A stretch of 36,860 nucleotides of DNA from an uncultured Acetatifactor sp. Lineage in GTDB: Bacteria > Bacillota > Clostridia > Lachnospirales > Lachnospiraceae. The stretch covers positions 1 to 36,860 of the forward strand of contig CAJUFO010000046.1 of the NCBI GenBank assembly GCA_910585615.1, in the 5' to 3' direction. The notes beneath the pieces are model-generated. The model worked only from the letters and a program-made list of their open reading frames with translations. It was not told where the DNA came from and made no database searches. A program made the translations under genes and the position numbers. Positions within the stretch are counted from its first letter, which is position 1, and each line of letters starts with the position of its first letter. This document shows, one piece after another, positions 30,052 through 36,860 of this stretch.

Positions 30052-31362
30052 ATGCAAAAAAATCTGCGAAAACGTGACCTCTATCTGAACCGGATTATCG
30101 CATTTCAAGATACCGAAATGGTTAAGGTCATGACTGGTATCCGACGCTGTGGGAAATCCAGCTTGATGAAGCTGATGGCTGAGCATTTGCGGGATACTGG
30201 TGTGACAGACGAACAAATTATCGAAATGAACTTTGAGTCTATGAGTATCCCGGATATGGACGCAAGAGGGTTTTATGAATATGTCAAAGCGCGCATTTGC
30301 CCTGGTAAACGGACATACCTCTTTTTTGACGAGGTGCAGAAGGTGCATGGTTGGGAAAATGCCGTCAACTCTTTTCGGGTAGACTTTGACTGTGATATCT
30401 ATATCACCGGTTCCAATGCCTATCTGCTTTCTTCAGAGCTTTCCACTTACCTGTCCGGACGATATGTGGAGATCAAGGTGCTGCCGCTGTCCTTTCAGGA
30501 ATTTCTGGAGTTTCACGGCTATACCCTGACAGAGCGGAAGTCACCCGCCGGTGGTATCAGAAAGAAAATTACCGATGCTGAGGGCGAAACCTATGATGTA
30601 AGCGAACTCTTTGATACTTATGCCAGATTTGGCGGTATGCCTATGCTGGCAGACATCGGTTTGGAAATCGACCGGGTGACAGCCGCTTTGGACGGGGTGT
30701 ATTCTGCAGCCGTTATCAATGACATTCTGGAACGGGAAAAGAGAAAAGGGCAGAGGAATATCACAGACCCGGTTCTGCTGAGAAAAATCATCTTGTTTTT
30801 GGCAGACAATATTGGTAATAACACTTCTGCTACCTCCATTGGAAATACCTTGGTCAACGAGGGGCTTTTGGAGAATGGAACCCGAAAGACAAAGCCTGCC
30901 GTACAGACCATTCAGGCTTATATCGAAGCGCTAGTAGAAGCCTATATCTTCTATGAAATCAAGCGTTTTGACGTGAAAGGCAAGGAGTATCTGCGCACGC
31001 TGGGCAAATATTATATTGTGGACATTGGTCTGCGGAATTATTTGCTGGGTTATCGCGACGGTGACAGCGGCCACATTCTGGAGAACATCATTTACTTTGA
31101 GCTGCTGCGTCGTGGATATGATGTGGCGATTGGTAAAATCGACAATCAGGAAGTTGACTTCATTGCCACCAGGGCAGAGGAGAAAAAGTATATCCAGGTT
31201 ACAGAATCTATGAACGCCCCTGAAACGAGAGAGCGAGAACTTGCGCCTCTGCGAAAAATCCGGGATAGTTACGAAAAAATCGTCATTGCCCTAGAGTGTG
31301 ATTTTACCCAGACACAGGACGGAATTAAAATGATCAGAGCACTGGATTTCCTTCTGGGGTGA
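30052..31362 (+). CDS. AAA-family ATPase with DUF4143-type C-terminus
   Basis: A 436-residue protein of a large, mostly uncharacterised family. Walker A is GIRRCGKSS (29-37), Walker B TYLFFDEVQ (88-96), and a sensor-like YITGSNAYLL follows at 117-126. After about residue 220 comes a winged-helix part (TSIGNTLVNEGLLENGTRKT) and a C-terminal PD-(D/E)xK-like segment with IIYFELLRRGYDV, EVDFIATR and KKYIQV. Homologues are scattered, often on mobile DNA, and their function is not known. It has its own promoter. Base usage looks more AT-rich than in the ribosomal genes, which suggests transfer. Confidence 0.88.
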   Translation: MQKNLRKRDLYLNRIIAFQDTEMVKVMTGIRRCGKSSLMKLMAEHLRDTGVTDEQIIEMNFESMSIPDMDARGFYEYVKARICPGKRTYLFFDEVQKVHGWENAVNSFRVDFDCDIYITGSNAYLLSSELSTYLSGRYVEIKVLPLSFQEFLEFHGYTLTERKSPAGGIRKKITDAEGETYDVSELFDTYARFGGMPMLADIGLEIDRVTAALDGVYSAAVINDILEREKRKGQRNITDPVLLRKIILFLADNIGNNTSATSIGNTLVNEGLLENGTRKTKPAVQTIQAYIEALVEAYIFYEIKRFDVKGKEYLRTLGKYYIVDIGLRNYLLGYRDGDSGHILENIIYFELLRRGYDVAIGKIDNQEVDFIATRAEEKKYIQVTESMNAPETRERELAPLRKIRDSYEKIVIALECDFTQTQDGIKMIRALDFLLG

Positions 31363-31385
31363 CAGACTGTTTGGGCACGTCAACT

Positions 31386-31457
31386 GTTGAAAGCTCCGGA
31401 TACGGGAACCGATGTCCGGTGCTGTGAGAGGACGGCGGTCAGTCGCCGCCTCCTACT
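31386..31457 (+). mobile_element. Group II intron-like 3' end (domain V/VI) remnant
   Basis: Just after the ATPase stop, AAGCTCCGGATACGGGAACC and GATGTCCGGTGCT form a domain V-like hairpin: an AGC at its foot, CCGGA/TCCGG, then CGG/CCG. GAGGACGGCG and CGCCGCCTC then form a domain VI-like stem ending CCTACT, as at bacterial group II intron 3' ends. There is no reverse transcriptase or 5' end nearby, so it would be a truncated remnant. Recognition is by pattern only; the usual two-base bulge is imperfect. Confidence 0.5.
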
Positions 31458-31518
31458 GGATTTTGTACATAGTGATGAGGCAGGAGTGCAGGGAGACCCT
31501 GTTAGAAGGTGATAATCA

Positions 31519-32205
31519 ATGAGGATTTTAGTCATAGAAGACGATCTGGCCTTAAGCGCCGGACTGTGTTTTGGACTGGACAGCAACGGCTATCTGACGG
31601 TGGCGGCCTATAACTGCCGGAAAGCCAGACAGCTTTTGCAGGAGGATCCATTTGACCTTGCGATCATGGACGTGAATCTGCCGGATGGCAATGGCTTTGA
31701 CCTCTGCCGGGAACTGAAAGCGATCAAACCGGAACTGCCCGTGATTTTTCTGACAGCAAAGGATTTAGAGCAGGATGTGCTGAACGGATTCGATTTGGGC
31801 GCAGAGGATTATATTACAAAGCCCTTCAACATGCAGATTTTTTTGCGGCGGGTAGAGGTGGCCATCCGGAGAGGGAGTAAAACTGCTGCGGCTCATGGGG
31901 ATCGCTGGACGGACGGGTTTCTTCTGCTTGATTTTGGCGCGCTGACGGCCCTGCGGGGCGGCGAAAAGCTGTCGATTACGCCAAACGAATACAAGCTGCT
32001 GAAAGCGCTGACAGAGAATGCCGGCAACATCATTACCAGACAGATTCTGCTGGAACGGCTGTGGGATTGTGCCGGGAATTTCATTGACGACCACACGCTT
32101 ACCGTGACCATGAACCGGCTTCGGGCGAAGATTGAGGATGAGGATCATACCTATATCAAGACCATCCGGGGGATGGGGTATATCTGGACAGGAGGCAGAC
32201 AATGA
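31519..32205 (+). CDS. OmpR-family response regulator of the sensor/transporter module
   Basis: A 228-residue regulator. The receiver domain has E7/D8/D9, the phospho-acceptor D51 in LAIMDVNLPDGNG, T79 and K101 in YITKPFN. The winged-helix domain covers about 128-224 and ends IKTIRGMGYIW. AGAAGGTGA precedes the ATG. Its stop overlaps the kinase start by 4 bases (ATGA). It is expected to activate the ABC genes downstream in response to the kinase, as BceR or VraR-like regulators do for antimicrobial peptide resistance. Confidence 0.93.
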   Translation: MRILVIEDDLALSAGLCFGLDSNGYLTVAAYNCRKARQLLQEDPFDLAIMDVNLPDGNGFDLCRELKAIKPELPVIFLTAKDLEQDVLNGFDLGAEDYITKPFNMQIFLRRVEVAIRRGSKTAAAHGDRWTDGFLLLDFGALTALRGGEKLSITPNEYKLLKALTENAGNIITRQILLERLWDCAGNFIDDHTLTVTMNRLRAKIEDEDHTYIKTIRGMGYIWTGGRQ

Positions 32206-33221
32206 AGAAGCCCGGGAAAACTTTGAAAATTCTGATGATTTTGGCGGCAGGGGCGCTTTTTTCCCTGCTGTGCCGGCTGTTGTGGGCATATGTACCCCGT
32301 TCCGGTGTCCGTTACAGCCTGTTGGCCGTGACAGGGGGCATTTTTGCATTGGCCGGGCTGTGGATATGGGTTTGGCAGAGACAGATTTTCCATTTTGCAG
32401 ACGAAATATGCGATACGCTGGACGCCCTGATCTCCGGGAGGCAGCCGGAGGTGGAGCGGCCTTATGAGGACAGCGTGACAGCCAGGGTACAGGGAAAGCT
32501 CCTGCAATACTATGACATCATGAACGAGGGCAAGGTGCAGAGCCAGCGGGATAAGCAGACCATCCAGGAGCTGGTCAGCGACATTTCCCATCAGGTGAAG
32601 ACCCCCATTGCCAATATCCAGATGTTTACCGACATCCTTCGGCAGCATCGGCTCACAGAGGAAAAGCGGGCGGAGTTTCTGGAGACCATGGCCTCGCAGA
32701 TCAATAAACTGGAATTTCTGATGCAGTCTCTGATTAAAATGTCCCGGCTGGAGACGGGGACATTTGTCCTGCACATGGAAGAAGCGCCCCTTGAGAAGAC
32801 CATCGCCCAGGCGATCAGTACCGTATGGGCGAAAGCGGACAGAAAAAATATCCAGTTGTCCGCGGACTGCGCGCCGTCGATTACGGTGCAGCATGACCCT
32901 AAGTGGACGGCGGAGGCTCTGGGCAATATCCTGGACAACGGGGTAAAATACACCCCGGAAGGCGGCAGCATTTCTGTGTCTGTCCGCCCGTGGCAATTCT
33001 ATACGCGGATTGACATCTCCGATACCGGTATCGGCATCCGGGAAGAGCATTATCACGATATTTTTCAGCGTTTTTATCGGGCGCAGGAAACGGCTGCCGA
33101 AGAAGGCGTGGGGCTGGGGCTGTATCTTGCCAACGGGATCATTACGCGGCAGAAAGGCTATATCAGCGTAAAATCAAATGTTGGAGAAGGCACCACCTTC
33201 TCTGTGTATTTGCTGAGCTGA
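32202..33221 (+). CDS. BceS-like intramembrane-sensing histidine kinase
   Basis: A 339-residue kinase. Two transmembrane helices (9-29 and 38-58) are joined by a loop of only about eight residues, so it lacks an external sensor domain; kinases of this type usually sense through their partner ABC transporter. The HisKA motif has H130 in LVSDISHQVKTPIANIQMF. The ATPase domain has the N-box LGNILDNGVKYTPEGG, G1 ISDTGIGI and G2 GVGLGLYLANGII. Translation is coupled to the regulator gene. A strong hairpin starts directly after its stop. Confidence 0.92.
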   Translation: MKKPGKTLKILMILAAGALFSLLCRLLWAYVPRSGVRYSLLAVTGGIFALAGLWIWVWQRQIFHFADEICDTLDALISGRQPEVERPYEDSVTARVQGKLLQYYDIMNEGKVQSQRDKQTIQELVSDISHQVKTPIANIQMFTDILRQHRLTEEKRAEFLETMASQINKLEFLMQSLIKMSRLETGTFVLHMEEAPLEKTIAQAISTVWAKADRKNIQLSADCAPSITVQHDPKWTAEALGNILDNGVKYTPEGGSISVSVRPWQFYTRIDISDTGIGIREEHYHDIFQRFYRAQETAAEEGVGLGLYLANGIITRQKGYISVKSNVGEGTTFSVYLLS

Positions 33222-33226
33222 TTGAA

Positions 33227-33301
33227 CGCAACAGTCCAGACAGGACACCGGACTGTTGCGTAGAGGCACACAAAGCCCGAAGGATACGCCTTTTGGCTTT
33301 G
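33227..33301 (+). repeat. Two hairpins between kinase and ABC genes
   Basis: CGCAACAGTCC (33227-33237) pairs perfectly with GGACTGTTGCG (33250-33260). Then CAAAGCC pairs with GGCTTTG with an inner AAGG/CCTT (about 33270-33301). Neither has a T-run, so they are not clean terminators. They probably mark an RNA processing or partial attenuation point that lets regulator genes and transporter genes differ in expression. Confidence 0.55.
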
Positions 33302-33378
33302 CGGGAGGGGCGGCCTGAACTGTTATGGGCAAACAGCGTATAGGAAAAAGGAAAAAGGGACAGAGGGAGCGCGAAGCT

Positions 33379-34044
33379 ATGGAAATCGTAACGGTACATC
33401 GTTTAAAAAAATACTTTGGAAAGGGAGAGGCACAGGTCAAAGCCCTGGACGGTATCGACCTTTCCATTGAGAAAGGCAGGTTTACCGCCATCATCGGTGC
33501 ATCCGGCTCCGGCAAGACCACTCTGCTGAACATGATCGGCGGGCTGGATACCCCTGATGAGGGGGAAGTGATCGTAGATGGCGTAAATCTGTCCGGTTTG
33601 AAGGAAAGAGAGCTGGCAGTATTCCGCCGCGGCAAAGTAGGCTTTGTGTATCAGAATTTTAATCTGGTTCCCACGCTGACCGTAAAGGAAAACATTCTGT
33701 TCCCCCTCAGCCTGGCTGGCAGTACGCCGGATCGGCGTTTCTTTGGGGAGGTGGTGGGGCAGCTTTTCCTGGAGGATCGGCTGAATGCCTATCCCCACCA
33801 GCTTTCCGGCGGCGGGCAGCAGCGGGTGGCGATTGCCAGGGCGCTGCTTGGGAAGCCGGCCATTCTTCTGGCCGACGAACCTACGGGAAACCTGGATGTA
33901 AAAAGCGGACAAAATGTGTTGGGGCTTTTGAAAATGTCTGTGGAGACCTATCGCCAGACCCTCATTATGATCACCCACAACCTTGAGATCGCACAGATGG
34001 CCGACCGTGTGCTCCGTATGGAAGACGGCCGTCTGAAGGCGTAA
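33379..34044 (+). CDS. ABC transporter ATPase (FtsE/MacB/BceA type)
   Basis: The 221-residue ATPase partner of the large permease. Walker A GASGSGKT (40-47), Q-loop YQNFNLVPTLTVKENI (91-106), signature LSGGGQQR (142-149, one extra-Gly variant of LSGGQQQR), Walker B ILLADEPTGNLD (162-173) and H-loop ITHN. I prefer ATG 33379 (MEIVTVHRLKKYFG) with GAGGGAG 9 bases upstream; an ATG at 33325 would add 18 basic residues. It belongs to the clade that drives mechanotransmission permeases, not import. Confidence 0.92.
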   Translation: MEIVTVHRLKKYFGKGEAQVKALDGIDLSIEKGRFTAIIGASGSGKTTLLNMIGGLDTPDEGEVIVDGVNLSGLKERELAVFRRGKVGFVYQNFNLVPTLTVKENILFPLSLAGSTPDRRFFGEVVGQLFLEDRLNAYPHQLSGGGQQRVAIARALLGKPAILLADEPTGNLDVKSGQNVLGLLKMSVETYRQTLIMITHNLEIAQMADRVLRMEDGRLKA

Positions 34045-34054
34045 GGAGGGTGCC

Positions 34055-36592
34055 ATGCTTGCAAATAACAACCTGAAAATATGTCACACGCTTGCGCGGC
34101 GGGATTTCAAATTTCACAAAACGAAAAATTTACTGCTGGCTTTTGCCGTGGTTTTGATTACGGGATTGTATTCCTTCACGTTTTTCCTGGGCAGCTCCGT
34201 AGAAAATGCGTATCTGCTCAATTATGAGTACCGATACGGCTCCACCAGCCACATCCTCTACCAGGGGTTGACTCCCCATCAGGCAGAGAAATTAGCCCAG
34301 CATCCCAATGTAAAAAGCATAGTCCGGATCAGCGCTTTGGGGCAGCTCTCCGATGAGATGATGGGGGTTCGCAGCGTTAAGCTGGCGGTAACCGACCGGG
34401 ACTATGCCCGGAGCGTCCTCTCTGTTCCTACAACGGGGCGTTTGCCGGAGAAAGCGGGGGAAATCGCTCTGGATGAATTTACCATGGACTCTCTGGGGGT
34501 TCTGCATGAGCTGGGCGCTCCGGTGTCCCTTCAGTGGACGGACAGCAGGGGAGGAGGGCACAGCACGGATTTTACCCTCTGCGGATGGTGGGCAAGCCCC
34601 ACGAACTTCACAGAAGCCTGTGCCTGGGTGACAGCGGAGTGCGCTGCCGGACTTCTGCCCGGATACCCGGATACGGCGTCCGTCACCATGGGGGTGGATC
34701 TCTGGCAGCCAAAGGAGCTGGAGCGGCAGGCGCAGCAGATCATGGCGGATCAGGGGGTCAGTCAGGTGGCTTACACCACCAATCTGGCCTATAACGAAGC
34801 CAGAATGGAAATGGCGGGCAAGCAGGCCACGCCTTTCTACATTCCTGCATTGGTGGTGCTTCTGTGCGGTTTTTTGATGATTTACAGTATCATCCATGTG
34901 GCCATGGATCAGGATACCCGCTTTTTTGCCGGGCTGAAGACTTTGGGCATGACACCCCGGCAGATCCGGTGGTTTCTGTTGGAGAAGGCTGGGCTGCTCT
35001 CCCTTTTCGGCCTGCTCCCCGGCTGGCTGATGGGGTTTGGCATCCACTATCTGGTGACGCCGCGGATCGTGACTGGCATGGAGCAGAATCCGGCCATCTA
35101 CTTCCTGTCCTGGGAGACCTTCGCCCTGGCAGCGCTCAGTGCCTTCGGAACCGTTGTATTGGCGTACTTTCTGCCTGCTGTCCGGACAGGCGGAAGGATG
35201 CCCACACAGATGCTGCGGAATTTGGAGGAGCGGGTGCCGAAAGGGCGGGGGCACAGCAGTACAGGGAAAGTCGGCATTCTTCGTCTGGCTCTCCGCTCCC
35301 TGTGGAGAAATAAAGGGCGTACCATTCTTTCCCTGCTGTCCTTGCTGCTCTCCCTGTTATTGCTCTGCTCCACCTGGATTCGCTACACCAGCTACGATGA
35401 GGATTTGTACTTAAACGGGATGTCCCCCTGGGACTACACCATCGAGGACGGCTCTGCGGCTTCCACCGTACAGCGGTATAACCCCAATAACCGGGCTATC
35501 ACGGAACAGATCGTCGGCGATTTGCGCGGACGCAGTGAGGTTCTGGAGGTAAGCGTCCTGAAATCCAAGGAAGTGGAGCTGAGGGCTTCTGACGGGCTGC
35601 GCCAGCGGATCGTGGACTTTTACAATGAACCTTATGATGAGACCATGACCCGCAGAGAAAGTCAGGCTGCCTACCCCGATTGGTGTGCCGGTCTGGACTG
35701 CCTGGAACAGACAGGCAGCTATTACGGCATCGTGATTGCGCTGGAGGACGCCTACCTGCGGTATGTCCTGGATAACTGTCCCATTACCAGCGGTGGTTTT
35801 GACGCAGAACAGTTTGCTGACGGACGGTATGTCGTGGCCGCAGGGGCTTATGTGGAGGGCGTGTCCTCGCCTGCCGCCGGGGAGACGGTGGAGCTGGGGG
35901 GAGAGCGGCTTTCCGTGCTGGCTTCCGTTATGGGGGATACCTCCTTTTTAAGCGGAAGCAACAGCTTGGAGTCCAGCTTTCATCTGACTTATTTTGTGCC
36001 GTTGTCCTTATTTGACAGGCTGTTCCCGGATGAGGGTATCCGCCAGCTGGCCGTCAACATTGACCATGACGGGCAGGAGGAATTTGAGCACTATCTCAGC
36101 TCATATAAACAGAGCCTGAACCGGGGGATCAGTGTCCGGATGCGCAGCGATTATCAGGAAGTTTTCCAAAACGCCAGGTTGAATGAATGCCTGCCGAAGC
36201 TGATCGTGGGGATCGTGCTGATGGCCATTGGCCTGCTGAACTTTGCCAATATGTTGGTCACAAAGACCATGGTGCGGAGAAAAGAATTTGCGGTCTATCA
36301 GAGCCTTGGCATGACAAGCGGACAGCTGCGGTGGCTTTTGCTCACAGAGGGCCTGCTCCATGGGGTTCTTTTGACCGTGATCCTGCTGCCGGTGACCTTC
36401 TCTGTGACCTGGTTTGGGATGCCGATGGTTTTTTCACGGCTTAACACTTGGTGCATGACCTATCATTATACGCTGGCTCCCCTGTGGGCAGCCCTGCCCT
36501 TCATGCTGTTCCTGGCAGCGGCAGTACCCCTGATGTGCTGCCGGTTTATTGAGAAAGGGAGCATTACGGAGCGTTTGCGGATTGTAGCGTGA
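34055..36592 (+). CDS. FtsX/MacB-type ABC permease, 845 residues
   Basis: A large permease with the 1+3+1+3 topology of doubled FtsX domains. Helix 1 is at about 25-45, then a periplasm-like external domain (50-260), three helices (265-380), a second single helix near NKGRTILSLLSLLLSLLLL, a second external domain to about 705, and three final helices with the FtsX signature RRKEFAVYQSLGMTSGQL. The BceB type has ten helices and about 650 residues, so this is a different class. Together with the regulator and kinase it likely detects and resists or exports a peptide or lipid-active compound. AAGGAGGG precedes the ATG. Confidence 0.9.
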   Translation: MLANNNLKICHTLARRDFKFHKTKNLLLAFAVVLITGLYSFTFFLGSSVENAYLLNYEYRYGSTSHILYQGLTPHQAEKLAQHPNVKSIVRISALGQLSDEMMGVRSVKLAVTDRDYARSVLSVPTTGRLPEKAGEIALDEFTMDSLGVLHELGAPVSLQWTDSRGGGHSTDFTLCGWWASPTNFTEACAWVTAECAAGLLPGYPDTASVTMGVDLWQPKELERQAQQIMADQGVSQVAYTTNLAYNEARMEMAGKQATPFYIPALVVLLCGFLMIYSIIHVAMDQDTRFFAGLKTLGMTPRQIRWFLLEKAGLLSLFGLLPGWLMGFGIHYLVTPRIVTGMEQNPAIYFLSWETFALAALSAFGTVVLAYFLPAVRTGGRMPTQMLRNLEERVPKGRGHSSTGKVGILRLALRSLWRNKGRTILSLLSLLLSLLLLCSTWIRYTSYDEDLYLNGMSPWDYTIEDGSAASTVQRYNPNNRAITEQIVGDLRGRSEVLEVSVLKSKEVELRASDGLRQRIVDFYNEPYDETMTRRESQAAYPDWCAGLDCLEQTGSYYGIVIALEDAYLRYVLDNCPITSGGFDAEQFADGRYVVAAGAYVEGVSSPAAGETVELGGERLSVLASVMGDTSFLSGSNSLESSFHLTYFVPLSLFDRLFPDEGIRQLAVNIDHDGQEEFEHYLSSYKQSLNRGISVRMRSDYQEVFQNARLNECLPKLIVGIVLMAIGLLNFANMLVTKTMVRRKEFAVYQSLGMTSGQLRWLLLTEGLLHGVLLTVILLPVTFSVTWFGMPMVFSRLNTWCMTYHYTLAPLWAALPFMLFLAAAVPLMCCRFIEKGSITERLRIVA

Positions 36593-36860
36593 AATTGATA
36601 TTTCCCGATTCCGATTGTGATTTGATGATTTTAAGGGAAATTTTATCGCAGGTGAGCTTTCCCTTAAAGTTTCCCTTGTGTCATATCTTCTCGCAGGGCA
36701 TTACGATTACGAATCCTGATTGAATATGCAAGATTGTATCTTGAAGGAAATATGCAGATGTGGGTGGAAGCGGAAGACAGTCTTGAGCTGTGGTAATTTT
36801 AATTCCCCCGAATTCGGGGGAATTAAATCACTTCAAAATCTTTGTAGTCTGTTCTTCCAA
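36593..36860. other. Terminal non-coding stretch with two inverted repeats
   Basis: No convincing gene. TTAAGGGAAA (36631-36640) pairs with TTTCCCTTAA (36658-36667). Further on, TTTAATTCCCCCGAA (36798-36812) is followed immediately by its exact reverse complement (36813-36827), a perfect 30-base palindrome. Either could terminate the permease transcript or be the edge of a mobile element. A weak open frame from 36728 (MQDCILKEICRCGW...) runs off the end without a ribosome site and is not called. Confidence 0.55.

Overview
The window comes from a low-G+C-phylum (Bacillota) organism of class Clostridia. A Lachnospiraceae-type gut anaerobe fits best, judging from the S10-spc-alpha gene order, the zinc-type S14 and L36, the C-minus S4, the adenylate kinase with a Cys4 LID, a KOW-domain gene between map and infA, and strong AGGAGG ribosome binding sites. 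Base composition looks moderately GC-rich for the class. Species cannot be named from the sequence alone.

Layout. (1) Positions 1-5007 hold accessory and housekeeping genes: the tail of an ECF sigma factor overlapping a membrane-anchored anti-sigma-like protein, a KdpD/KdpE-like two-component pair on the minus strand without any kdp transporter, a membrane acyltransferase, and an RlmI/RlmK-like methyltransferase. (2) From about 5164 to 22577 runs one very long ribosomal protein cluster: rpsJ-rplCDWB-rpsS-rplV-rpsC-rplP-rpmC-rpsQ-rplNXE-rpsN-rpsH-rplFR-rpsE-rpmD-rplO-secY, then adk-map-KOW gene-infA, then rpmJ-rpsMKD-rpoA-rplQ. It has a strong promoter with a long structured leader before rpsJ, a terminator-like hairpin after secY, and a near-consensus promoter before rpmJ, so it probably works as at least three overlapping transcription units. 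(3) From 22593 to 24913 a MATE transporter and a convergent VanY-like peptidase interrupt the usual path from rplQ to the ECF transporter genes. (4) From 25095 to 29842 follow ecfA1-ecfA2-ecfT-truA and, from a separate promoter, rplM-rpsI with two terminators. (5) From about 29885 to the end lies a region that looks acquired: an AAA ATPase with a DUF4143-type C-terminus, a fragment resembling the catalytic 3' end of a group II intron, and a four-gene sensor/transporter module (response regulator, BceS-like kinase, FtsE/MacB-like ATPase, 845-residue FtsX-type permease).

The most interesting signal is not a protein. Three gaps in the ribosomal cluster (rplW-rplB, rpsH-rplF, rpmJ-rpsM) carry copies of one composite RNA-like element. 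Each has a stem whose sequence differs between copies but stays paired, a three-base bulge on the 3' side, and a core reading TAAGGCRTCAAAG, which in two copies lies in a small hairpin with a compensatory base change; each is followed by another hairpin. A degenerate relative seems to have been absorbed into the 3' end of the KOW gene. All intact copies point in the direction of transcription. Other structured spots are the rpsJ leader, the rpsJ-rplC gap, the rpsS-rplV gap and the rpoA upstream region. All structures were paired by eye; no folding or database search was run.
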